DNA of 30,070 nucleotides from Silene noctiflora (Eukaryota > Streptophyta > Magnoliopsida > Caryophyllales > Caryophyllaceae): the NCBI GenBank assembly GCA_009801015.1, contig VHZZ01000007.1:557005-587074 (forward strand). Reading direction: 5' to 3'. The translations under genes were made by a program, and so were the position numbers. A model generated the notes under the pieces. It ran no database searches and had not been told where the DNA came from. It was given only the letters and a program-made list of their open reading frames with translations. Each line of letters starts with the position of its first letter. Position 1 is the first letter of the stretch. Positions 10,146-19,617 of the stretch are shown one piece after another.

Positions 10146-13100
10146 ATGTCAACCCCATTTTCACCATGGATTATTCCACTTTTAATCATAATACTACTCC
10201 CAATACTAACAAAAATAATCTCAAAAAAATTATTTTCAAAACAAAAACTCCCTCCCGGACCACCAAAACTCCCCATAATAGGCAACATACACCAACTCGC
10301 ATCCAAAACAACACCACCACCCCAGTGCCTACGACAACTATCCAAAATTTACGGACCGATAATGCATTTACGTATAGGGGAGGTACCTACAATAGTAATA
10401 TCCTCGGCCGAGTTGGCCAAGGATATTTTACGTACCCATGACATAAATTTTGCAAATAGGCCAGAATTGTTGGCAGGAAAAGTTATGTATTATAATTGTA
10501 CTGATATAGGGCTTGCTCCGTATGGTGAGTATTGGAGACAAGTTAGGAAGATTGCTACGGTTGAATTGTTTACATTTAAAAGGGTGCAATCGTTTCGAGT
10601 TATAAGGGTAGAAGAAGTGTGTAAGTTTGTTAAGGGTATTGCTTTGGAGTGTAAGGTTGGTGATGGTTGTGTTAATTTTAGTGAGTTGGTGTTTGGTCTT
10701 AATTTCAATCTCACTTCCAGGTATGTCTAAATTCCGGAGAAATACCTGTGTACTCCGAGAGGACGTTGTTTTTACATTTAGAGGGGAGGACTCTGAGGAG
10801 GATGGTCCTCCTCCTTTGGTAGGGGTGAGCAAAATCGGATATCCGATACGGTTTTAGAAACCGTATCGGATATCCGGTTTTTTAAATCTCCTTTTTTAGT
10901 ATCCTTATCCGATACGGTTTTTCCGTATATACGGAAACCGTATATACNTTTATTTTTTTCCTTTTTTAGTATCCTTATCCTAAGCTTCTTTATCATTTTG
11001 TCTTTATTTGATTTATTTCACTGCTTCTGTTTGACATTTTACTTACCTCATCTGCAATTCTGCATGTGAGTATGTGACCCACATACCTTTATTTTTTTCC
11101 TTTTTTTGGTTAATAAATGTGCCACTTCAAATTGAGATATTAAAGAAGAGTCCCTCTTGTTTGTGACGGTCATAAACTTGTGACGTTTCATAACTCTCTT
11201 CCACTTACCCTCCCACTCGCTCCTTCCATTTGCCTCTTTGTCTCACGTCACAAGCTTGTGACGGATTTTGTCCGTCACAAATGAGAATTTATGATTAAAA
11301 AAGCAAATTCTTGTTTCAGGGATAATTTGTGTGACTCTTTGGGTAAGATTGTTGTATGAATTTACATTATTATGCATCCTACCAAGATCTTTTAAAGGTG
11401 TATTTTTTAAAAGGAAAATGATAAATACAACCCTTAAGGCTGTATTTTAGAAGCTAAAAAAGGAAACAAATACTTAATATATGCATTAATTGCATCAGTG
11501 GATATGTAATTTGGTTCCTAATTTCAAAATTAATACAAAATTTGGAAGGTATTTAATGCTTAAATACAACTCTTAGGACTGTATTTATCATTACCTTTTT
11601 TAAATTATTTTTTTTATAGAAATGGAAAAAAGTCGAGTTAAAGTGATGCCTTAAAGACTAAGTAAGTCAACGTAAAAAGATAATTTTGAGATAGTAGTAT
11701 ATAATTTCCCGGGAGTCTATTTCCTAAAAAGAAATGGAGAGACAAGTTCCTATTAATGGTTCGGATCGTATTTTGACAACATCTAACGGTTTTAAATTTA
11801 GCATAAAAATAAAGAAAAATGGAGATGAAAGGGGAAATTATTATTTAAAGAGATTGTGAGAGAAAATGAAGTGAAAAGAAATGAAGAGGATTCATTTTCA
11901 TCTTCATGCTTGATTTTCATTGTTTTTTTTTTCAAGCTTCTTTATCATTTTGTCTTTATTTGATTTATTTCACTTTTTCTTTTTGACATTTTACTTACCT
12001 AATCTGCATCTGCAATTCTGCATGTGAGTATGTGACCCACATACCTTTATTTTTTTTCCTTTTTTGGTTAATAAATGTGCCACTTCAAATTGAGATATTA
12101 AAGAAGAGTCCCTCTTGCTTGTAACGGTCATAAATTTGTGACGTTTCATAACTCTCTTCCACTTGCCCTCCCACTCGCTCCTTCCATTTGCCTCTTTGTC
12201 TCACGTCACAAGCTTGTGACGGATTTTGTCCGTCACAAATGAGAATTTATGATTAAAAAAGCAAATTCTTGTTTCAGGGACAATTTTATGGTTAAATGTA
12301 ATCACAATAGTCATTACATTTGACTGTAAAATGGTTATAAAATCCCGTCTTATTGCTTCTGATTAAAGAATAGTAAGTCTAGCTTAAAATGTTAAAACAG
12401 GTCAAAAACTAAGTAACTTGTCATGCGATTTAGCATATATTTGACCCGTCTTAAACTTAAGACGAATAATAACCGTCTTAAATGAGAATTTGTGAAAAGC
12501 CGAAACGTAATTTTTTTTTTTAGCAAATTTTAGTAATAACGAGAGAGTATTGAATGTGTCTCATAATTTGGTCGGTCGTAATATATATTGTGTACCTTGT
12601 TGTAGAGCTATGTTCAGCAAGAAGGGGATAGATCAAGCAGCATTTAGAGAATTGGTAACCAAAATGTCAAAGGCATTTTCAGGGTTTGCAATAGAAGACA
12701 TTTTCCCATCTATGAAATTATTACATTCAATATTTGGTATGAAGAAAATGCTTAAGGAAATGGCCCAAGAATCCAACAGATTACTTGATCCCTTGATTAA
12801 TGAGCACAAATCAAAAATAAGGCAATTACAAAAAAAAGAGGAAAATTTGGTTGATGTTCTTATGAAATTTCACCAAGATAATGTACTTGACCCGTCTCAG
12901 TTCTCCTTGTCGACCGACAACATCAAAGCCATCATATTGGTAATTATTTCGAATATTTACTATTATTGATTCGATTTTGTTGAAATTAATCCGTTAACTG
13001 GGCAAATTGGCATATTCTGGAGCCCTATTGGATGCCTTAAAAGGTTTCAGATGATAATTCATGCCAGCTGACCCTAAATCGTTTTGGAACTAAGACTTTG

Positions 13101-13878
13101 TTGTTGTTGTTGCGGCGTTTTGTTCAAATTATGTCGGAAGATCAAAGAGATTGAATACTCAAGAGACGGTGAATTGAGTATGATGGCGTGTAGTTTATTT
13201 TACCGAATTCTTTGTGATAGATCATGTCCTATTGTAAAATTTTCTCGAATTATGTAGGAAATATTTGGTGCTGGAAGTGAGACATCCTCAACGACGATAG
13301 AATGGGCAATGTCAGAGCTCCTAAAGAACCCGAAAGCAATGAAGAAGACACGAGAGGAGGTTAGGCGAGTATTTGATGGGTACGAAACAATTGATGAAAC
13401 GAAGTTAGAAGAGCTCAAATACTTGAAGTCAGTGATCAAAGAAACTCTAAGACTACACCCTCCTGTACCACTTTTGGTCCCTAGGGAATGCATCGAAGAT
13501 TGCCAAATCCAAGGTTACGACATACCTTCAAAAACCCGAGTTATAATGAACGCTTATGCCATCAGTCGAGATCCTAAATATTGGCCTGACCCAAATGTAT
13601 TTAAGCCTGAAAGGTTTGAAAACTCGTCAATTGATTTTAAAGGTAACGACTTTGAGCTCATTCCGTTTGGTGCTGGTAGGAGAATGTGCCCGGGTTTGAC
13701 ACTAGGTGTGGCTAACGTCGAGCTCCCGTTAGCTATGTTGCTCTACCATTTCGATTGGAAGTTGCCCGACGGAATGAAGGGAGAAGATCTAGACATGGAT
13801 GAATTGTTTGGAATTACAATGAGGAGGAAAAATGACTTGCATATCATTCCTATACCCTGTTCATCTTTTGTTATGTAA
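10146..13878 (+). CDS. Cytochrome P450, CYP71D-like, three exons, 509 aa
   Basis: Exons 10146-10720, 12606-12939 and 13258-13878. Both introns are GT-AG (phase 2, then phase 0), and the joined frame is open for 509 codons. Order of features: N-terminal membrane anchor (residues about 6-25), proline hinge PPGPP (36-40), helix-C WRQVRK (130-135), helix-I AGSET with Thr312, helix-K ETLR (365-368), PERF (420-423) and heme loop [10 protein letters not shown] with the iron ligand Cys447. These are the hallmarks of a functional microsomal A-type P450. Such enzymes hydroxylate small specialised metabolites (often terpenoids or flavonoids for CYP71D) on the ER with a P450 reductase. The substrate cannot be read from sequence. 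Length is normal for the family. Oddities: intron 1 is 1885 bp and mostly repeats, and a hAT element begins 65 bp after the stop. No disabling change is seen. Confidence 0.93.
10820..10948. mobile_element. Truncated hAT-type miniature element
   Basis: Starts taggggtgagcaaaatcgg, the same terminus as the element at 7272, followed by gatatccgatacggtttt-type repeats. No matching right terminus (cacccc-ta) or 8-bp duplication is found. The sequence breaks at an N (10948) beside a 20-bp repeat cttttttagtatccttatcc (10891-10910 and 10961-10980), so part of the element may be lost or misassembled. Confidence 0.65.
10982..11328 (+). repeat. Intronic duplication, copy 1
   Basis: Matches 11934-12286 nearly base for base from aagcttctttatcattttgtc to ttcttgtttcaggga. 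Contains a MITE. Offset 952 bp. Confidence 0.85.
11151..11290. mobile_element. MITE of the gtgacgg family, subfamily 2 (copy in duplication 1)
   Basis: Runs from tccctcttgtttgtgacgg to ccgtcacaaatgagaattt, with internal hairpin modules. It is flanked by attaaagaa and attaaaaaa, a probable 9-bp duplication with one mismatch. Shares end modules with the 196-198-bp MITEs but has a CT-rich centre. Confidence 0.6.
11412..11595. mobile_element. MITE with atgataaatacarccct termini (184 bp)
   Basis: Terminal inverted repeats of about 40 bp (aatgataaatacaaccctta at left, gactgtatttatcatta at right), flanked by the 9-bp repeat ttttttaaa (11403-11411 and 11596-11604). A second, truncated copy in the other orientation lies at 3341-3507. 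Probably Mutator-like by duplication length. Confidence 0.7.
11934..12286 (+). repeat. Intronic duplication, copy 2
   Basis: Second copy of 10982-11328, about 353 bp, differing by small substitutions and a short catctg repeat expansion. Contains a MITE copy at 12109-12248. Confidence 0.85.
12109..12248. mobile_element. MITE of the gtgacgg family, subfamily 2 (copy in duplication 2)
   Basis: Same element as 11151-11290, duplicated with its surroundings rather than independently inserted, because the flanking sequence is also shared. Confidence 0.6.
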
Positions 13879-13942
13879 TTTGCTCTCAATCTAAGTTCAG
13901 TTTTAATGTTTTTGCTAGACTTGTTATTCAATCAGTCTCGTT

Positions 13943-14212
13943 TAGGGCTGTCAATGATAAGAGCCGGCTCGTTGAGCCCTCGGAATCGGCTCGGTCAAAG
14001 CTCGGCTAAATACGAGCCGAGCCCGAGCTCAGTAAGGCTCGGCTTGGAAGCTCGTTTGGGCTCGTTTATAAATTTCTTTTTGTATAATCTTTATATTGTA
14101 GTATTATTTTTATTTTAAATTATATGTTCCGAGCTTGAGCTAAAAAATTCGAGCCGAGCCCGAGCCCGAGCCCACCCGAGCTTGAGCTCAGCTCGATTCG
14201 TTTACACCCCTA
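13943..14212. mobile_element. Non-autonomous hAT element, GAGCCGAGCC interior
   Basis: A 270-bp element starting tagggctgtcaatga and ending gtttacaccccta, flanked by the perfect 8-bp duplication gtctcgtt (13935-13942 and 14213-14220). The ends are packed with gagccgagcccgagctc-type units. It lies 65 bp downstream of the P450 stop codon and so probably within its 3' UTR or terminator. Confidence 0.87.
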
Positions 14213-14469
14213 GTCTCGTTTTTGTACATTTGTAATAAATTGATCTATCTTCGATTAGATTATCCCATGCCGGAAAAAAAAGTAATCCAAAGTATCTATT
14301 TACAATATACTTGTGTAATACCGATTTAAACAAAACTTAAGTGATAGATCGATTCAGTGTTATTGGGCTAAGTTGTAGGACCCTGGGAGGCTAAAGCAGT
14401 ATTTGGGCTAATTCCATGATTAAATCCAAATCACTTGTTAATCCCCATCCCAATCCTCCAACATAGCAA

Positions 14470-14545
14470 ATTCACAACCTATGTTACTCAGACTTGTTTC
14501 GAAAAATCCGACACAAGTGCTTGTCTAATTGTTGGACTCACGTAT
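14470..14545. mobile_element. Fragment of a ctatgtt-type MITE
   Basis: cctatgttactcagacttg followed by aaaaatccgacacaagtg resembles the left end of the complete element at 17915-18031 and a common plant MITE beginning ctatgtt. The right end is not found. Confidence 0.35.
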
Positions 14546-14665
14546 CTTTACCAAAGATTAGCAAATTGGCTTAAAATGAGGAATCCTAGTGTCATACATA
14601 ATTATTCGTGTCCTAATGTTAAGTATCGGACAAGGTACGCGAGGGAATAAATGATAAAACAAATA

Positions 14666-14737
14666 AGATAGGTGGATGAGACAAAAATCAAAATACCTAG
14701 GAAATACGTGGCGAATTCTTATCCCATCCACCTATAT
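14666..14737. repeat. Short inverted repeat
   Basis: agataggtggatgag at the left and tcccatccacctatat at the right are inverted copies about 40 bp apart. It could be a very small MITE; no target duplication recognised. Confidence 0.4.
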
Positions 14738-14983
14738 GCTACTCCCTCCACACACTTATTTTCACCTCATTTGCTTTATTATAGTTTTAAGACGGCACTT
14801 TAACCGTATTTTTCAACTTCTACATATTATTTTTTTTCTTGAATTTTTTTTCGTCCGTTTTACACTTAAAACAGATATAATCGAAGTCCAACTAAAAGAT
14901 GACTACACATGCCACGTGGGCCATTTCTTAGGTTTCCATGAAACCATTCTTCCTTTATATCTGGGACAGATTAGAAGATAAAT

Positions 14984-15605
14984 ACAAATTCTCATTCAAT
15001 ACGGATACTATTCGTCACAAGTTGAAGACGGATAGTGTCTCTCTCACAATATGAAAGTGGCAAATCAAGTGGGAATTAAATGGAGCACTCCATTTGCCCT
15101 CCCACTTATAATATTGTGAGACTGCTACTATCCGTTTTCAGTAGACCTGACAAATCGGGTCGGGTTTGGGTCGGATCAGTTCGGGTCATTCATTTATTTC
15201 GGGTTAATTCGGGTTGGCTCTGGTAATTTCGGGTTGTTAGTCGGGTCAGTTTCGGGTCAAGCAGGTCGGGATATTTTGGATCGGGTCATTTTCGGGTCAA
15301 TGAATAAGAGAGAAAAAGCCATTTCATGTCTTTTCGGTTCAATTACAGTTATATTTTGTCGGGTCATTTTCGGGTTGGGTGGTTTTAGAACGGATCATTT
15401 TCGGGTCGGGTTAGTTACGGGTCAAGAAAGCTCGGGTATGTTCGGGTCGGATCGGGTTTTCGGGTCACATTCGGGTGATGTAGTTCGGGTCATTTCGGGT
15501 CTCGGACCAACCTTTTCGGGTCGGGTCAAAGGGATCAGGTTGCTTTTGCCAGATCTAGTTTTTAGCTTGTAACGGATAGTGTCCGTCTTCCACGAGACAT
15601 GTTGA
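14984..15605. mobile_element. Mutator-like MITE, copy 3, interrupted by a hAT element
   Basis: Flanked by the exact 9-bp duplication aagataaat (14975-14983 and 15606-15614). The left part runs to 15141 and the right part resumes at 15558. Removing the inner element and one 8-bp duplication leaves 198 bp, the same length as the intact copy at 27581-27778. Left end acaaattctcatt; internal modules gaagacggatagtg and cttgtaacggatagtgtccg. Confidence 0.82.
15142..15557. mobile_element. hAT-type miniature element, TCGGGTCGGG interior, nested
   Basis: A 416-bp element starting tagacctgacaaa and ending ttttgccagatcta (imperfect inverted repeats). It is flanked by gttttcag (15134-15141) and gtttttag (15558-15565), an 8-bp duplication with one mismatch. 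The interior is tcgggtcgggtcattttcggg-type repeat, almost all in one orientation. It sits inside the MITE at 14984-15605, so it is the younger insertion. Confidence 0.75.
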
Positions 15606-15614
15606 AAGATAAAT

Positions 15615-16027
15615 TAGTTGCCAAACAACAGAAAAGAAAACTCGAACAACAATTTGTGGATTAGTCACATTCAACATGAATCTTTTCTTTTAGCCTAAAA
15701 AATGAGAGATCATTTTAGGAAGATGTCCAAACCTCGTGAAATATAGACAAAAAACGAGAAAAGACGCAGCCACTGACAACATGCATACTCATCAACTCGT
15801 AACCTCCACCTAAATTCTCCAAACGACAAGATTGTACACATCATGTAGTCACTAAAATCTCAAAGAAGTTATCTGCTTTATTGAACTAAATCTCGGTTTC
15901 AAACTCGATCTCAAAATCAGTTGTTTCCATGAGTGACTTGAAGCCGTAACAAGAACTCTCAAACACAAAAGCATTCTTGTTACCATATATAGTCTTGAGA
16001 TACTATTCAAGAGTTAGCTCTGTTATT
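15615..16027. other. Intergenic stretch, no gene seen
   Basis: AT-rich, with no supported gene, RNA or repeat signature. Confidence 0.4.
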
Positions 16028-16200
16028 TTAGGCTTAATTTTTCTAAACTTAATTTATAGAAGCTGAACTTTTCGAACTAAACTTATATGAGTTGAACTAA
16101 ACTTATACAAGCCTAAGTATTTTGAATAAAACTTATAAGTCTGAACTAAACTTATATAAGCTTAACTTTTCTCAATTTAACTTATAAAAGCTGACTTGAC
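16028..16200. repeat. Imperfect short tandem repeat
   Basis: About seven diverged units related to ctgaactaaacttatataag occur in succession, with unit spacing of roughly 20-30 bp. Confidence 0.55.
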
Positions 16201-16276
16201 AGAACAAGGGTTTATAATTTGAGGCGAAATTTTTCCGAGAAAGTAAACCATTAATACAATAAAATAAATTAAGAAA

Positions 16277-16386
16277 ATAAACAGTCGGTCTTGCTTGTGA
16301 CTGTCACAAACTTGTGACTTCTTACAACCTTCTCCACTTGCCATCTCACTAGCCATTTTGTCTCATGTCACAAGTTTATGACGAAA
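16277..16386. mobile_element. Partial MITE of the gtgacgg family
   Basis: gcttgtgactgtcacaaac, cacttgccatctcactagcc and gtctcatgtcacaag match the subfamily in the P450 intron. The right end is cut at the Helitron-like terminus at 16387. Confidence 0.5.
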
Positions 16387-16420
16387 CTAGTTTTAAGCCC
16401 GTGCAAACTTGCACGGGTTT
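16387..16420 (-). mobile_element. Helitron-like 3' terminus
   Basis: On the minus strand a perfect hairpin (16398-16417, cccgtgcaagtttgcacggg) is followed 7 nt later by CTAG and then T. Nearly identical to the terminus at 4460. The body would lie to the right, towards the poly(A) run at 16693-16716, but no 5' end was found. Confidence 0.45.
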
Positions 16421-16899
16421 GTTTATTTAACAATTGTTATTATTAAAATTGATAAAATAGATTAATATCTAAACTTAAATGCACAAAATATAGTCTAAAA
16501 AAAACATACAATAATTACTATAAAGATACAATTTATATTGAGAACCTAATAACGTTATAACTTTTTGGAAATTTCGATATAAATATATTAGGTGTTATAT
16601 TAGATATGAACTTGATAATTTAAATGAATGTAACGATGAAACGATAGGAAAGTAATTAAATAAGGCTAAAGAACATGGGGGTCCCATACTAAAAAAAAAA
16701 AAAAAAAAAAAAAAAACTGAAAAGAAGCAACCAATCAAAATAATCTAAAGGACTCGGCTTTTATACTATTTAGATTTGTGTTTTAACAAAAAATTTCAAT
16801 TTTATTTCCTCACAATTGCTCCATAGTTTTGTTAGAGTCCCCACTCCTCTTTACTTGATTCTTTTACCCCACTCTCCTTTTTCCCTTATTCCCACCAAT

Positions 16900-16907
16900 T
16901 ATATAAA
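16900..16907 (+). promoter_or_regulatory. TATA box of the serine-rich-like gene
   Basis: tatataaa lies 64 bp upstream of the ATG at 16971, a consensus position for a short 5' UTR. CT-rich sequence precedes it. Confidence 0.65.
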
Positions 16908-16970
16908 CAATTTCACAAACAGAACATATTCCCTTGCCCAACCTAAAAAAAAGGAACACTACTCAAAACA

Positions 16971-17234
16971 ATGTGCCACCAAACAAGATTTTCACTCCCC
17001 ACCCTTGAGGGACTATCAACAAGGGGTATGACAAGGAGGTTTTACACCCGGCCGCCGCCTCTTGCTGTCGCTCCCCCCTTACATCCACCACAAGCGACAG
17101 CAAACAAGGCGGCGGCCAGCAGTGATGGTAGAAAACTATGTCTTTGTTCACCAACAAGTCATCCAGGTTCGTTTCGATGCCGGTTTCATCATGCAGAGTA
17201 TGAATGGTGCAAGATGAAATTGAGTCCTAGGTAA
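16971..17234 (+). CDS. Serine-rich-protein-like small protein (87 aa)
   Basis: An 87-codon frame from the first ATG after the TATA box. The N-terminal half is low in hydrophobics and Pro/Ala-rich. The C-terminal half carries the conserved signature CLCSPTSHPGSFRCRFHH. That motif, CxCSPTxHPGSFRC, defines a family of short plant proteins annotated as serine-rich protein-related; their biochemical role is not established. No signal peptide or membrane segment is evident. The coding region is more GC-rich than its surroundings. The stop TAA overlaps AGGTAAGA, a consensus splice donor, so the annotated end may be an exon end with a further 3' exon that I could not identify. Isolated gene. Confidence 0.75.
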   Translation: MCHQTRFSLPTLEGLSTRGMTRRFYTRPPPLAVAPPLHPPQATANKAAASSDGRKLCLCSPTSHPGSFRCRFHHAEYEWCKMKLSPR

Positions 17235-17239
17235 GAAAC

Positions 17240-17906
17240 TGAGATAGAGTATAGTTATACTATAAGAGCAAAATTCTGTAAGGAAAAGTCTGTGTGTAAC
17301 TTATACTATAATTATATTATATGTACTCCTTAGTTTATGATAAATAGCAAATTATGATATGAATGGTATTTCAACCTAGTTTATTACTTGACTATTATTA
17401 CAGTAGTATACTTTATCGTCTTAGTCATTTGTTTACCTTTCTCTAACAGTAAATTACTCCCAAAGAAACACCCAACATATTCATATTTATTCACAACACA
17501 AGTTCATATTAAAATTTTAGATACAGTATTTTAATTTTTAATTCATTTTCTTCTTATAATCCGAGTAAACTAAAAAGGACCATGTTAGGTAAAACGAATT
17601 TAAAAAAGAATTCAGTACTTTAATTTATTTTGATTATCTTTCACTATCAGGTTATTCTGAATTCAGACTGTGTTACACAGTAGGGTTATATAATTTTCCG
17701 CTTGAATTTTAATACTGCTGCATTCTCGAATATCAACCTGAGAACTCTAATTGAGTTGCAATCAATCCTAAATCCCCGGTTGTAATTTAAAGAAGATTTG
17801 AAAGTATAACTTAACGTTATACCTCCGTCTTAATCGACAAGGCTAAACAGTTTCAATAAATTTTAACTAGAATTTATCCATATGATTAAATGAATTATAA
17901 CAAGTA
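17240..17906. other. AT-rich intergenic stretch, no gene seen
   Basis: No supported coding sequence, RNA gene or repeat. It would include the 3' UTR or any further exon of the preceding small gene. Confidence 0.4.
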
Positions 17907-17914
17907 ATGGTGGC

Positions 17915-18031
17915 CTATGTTACGGAATGACACTTCATTTTAAATCAAAATATGCATATTTTTCATAAAAAATGATCCGAGTTCGATACACACCCATCTC
18001 AGACACGTATAAACAAGCATGAGCAACATAG
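17915..18031. mobile_element. MITE with ctatgtt/aacatag termini (117 bp)
   Basis: Terminal repeats ctatgtta and gcaacatag, flanked by the perfect 8-bp duplication atggtggc (17907-17914 and 18032-18039). Non-coding. Terminus and internal gatccgagttcgatacacac motif resemble a widespread plant MITE. Confidence 0.72.
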
Positions 18032-18039
18032 ATGGTGGC

Positions 18040-19310
18040 TTGTTTAAGGTTTTCCATATGTGGATGAGCACATATGCCGACATTGAAAGGTGTGCCGGTG
18101 TATACATTTGCGTATTTTATGCTGAAAAGAAGACAGATGGCAGCTGAGAAAGTGACCGCAGATAGTGACCCAAACTATCACAGTCATCCTTCAATTTAAT
18201 TTTAATTTATTACAGGGTAGAAAAAGTTGCAAATACCTCAAGATTTTGGAAACTAAATTTGGTTCAAATGATTCCTCTTAAGGCAAGTATAACCGTCTTG
18301 AACTTAATACGAGTTACATGTAAATTGACCGATGGTTATATGCATACAATAACGAAATTTTAAATAATTAGCACAATAAGATTGAATGAAACTTATCTAG
18401 TAAAATGAGCTTGGAAGAAGCACGCCACTCCGAATGGCTTGATATACGGAAACAAGCGATCCCCCATGTTATGTTTCACCTTTCCAGTGTATTTTCTTTT
18501 GTTTTTTCGGGTCTTTGCAAAATCAAGACACGCAACTTCAAATGACGTGTCTCTTAAATTGTAATAACCCCCGCTTTGCTAAATAAATTTTGTCCAACCC
18601 AAATTTACCATTTATATTATTTTTTTAACATTACTAAAACAAAAGAATTTTGGCATTGACTAGAAACGTAATTGCGAAGCAACAAATTTGAAAAAAAACA
18701 AATTCAATAACCAACACCACCTCTACCTTACGACATGGACGAACCATTGGCGAAGCCAGGGTTTTCCAAGAGGGGGTGAAAATTTTCAGGAGGACGTTGA
18801 ACTACTGATAGAGCGGTACACTGGGGAAAAAATCGAATTAATTGATTAGGGGAGAGGGGGGCAAGTGCCCCTGCTCAAAACAAGCATAGACAACTGACCC
18901 GACTGACGCCCAAATGAAAGTGCAAAATGCAAGACAATTAAACACACTTAACAAACAATGTTTACGGTCTAGACCATATGGACGCTATTCACGGTTAACA
19001 CATATAACGGGGTCTGGCATGTTGCTATCTTGTTAAAGAGGAATGGTAGAGGAGTGTTGTGATGTTGTCTTACAATACAAAACTTAATTGGAGTTTATTC
19101 TAGCAATAAATCATTCATTCTAATCGGCAACAAGTATAGGAAGGTTTCACATATGGCCACAATTATATAAGCGAGTAGCACAATAGTAGCACAAGAATAG
19201 TATGCTCAGGGGTATTGCCTATGTATGACATAGTGATGCATGATAACGTCTTACAATAGAGTATCATACGTGGAGTAGTAGCATGCTCACCGATGCATGG
19301 TGTCATGCTG
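18040..19310. other. Intergenic stretch, mostly featureless
   Basis: No gene is supported. Around 18745-18880 the sequence gaagccagggttttccaagag followed by ggggggcaagtgcccctgct resembles a common eroded plant transposon end, but I could not define an element. Confidence 0.35.
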
Positions 19311-19617
19311 ATTCTGAAGCCAGTTCAATGAATAATTCTCGCCATCGATCAGTTGTTTCAGCGTAGCCCACCTAGAAAGAAGAGAGAAATTCTTCAGCCT
19401 CTCATGTTAAAGGAGATAACTAATTAGAACAAACATGTAGAAATGTTGTCGAGATATTTTATGGCAACAGGACTCTTGTATGAAACAGTTGAATGTATAC
19501 TGCCAAGCCATTAACCCTATAAACAAATGAGAAATACATTTAAGATTTGGTTGTATGCATAAAAGCGTCCCTTATTAAGTGTTTGTATAATTAAGTCAAT
19601 TACCGAATGTCCAGCTT

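Larger units (their letters stand above)
10721..12605 (+). other. Intron 1 of the P450 gene, filled with repeats
   Basis: Donor gtatgt, acceptor ttgttgtag. It contains a truncated hAT terminus (10820-10948), a 347-bp block (10982-11328) repeated at 11934-12286, MITEs inside both blocks, another MITE at 11412-11595 and a palindromic fragment at 12441-12497. Little unique intron sequence is left. Confidence 0.85.

Noticed and set aside
10428..10832. Antisense open frames over P450 exon 1
   Set aside because: Shadows of the real exon on the other strand.
13906..14118. Short open frame after the P450
   Set aside because: Covers the GAGCCGAGCC element; its peptide follows the repeat.
15234..15572. 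112-codon open frame rich in GSGRV-type residues
   Set aside because: Falls within the TCGGGTCGGG array of the nested hAT element; no domain.
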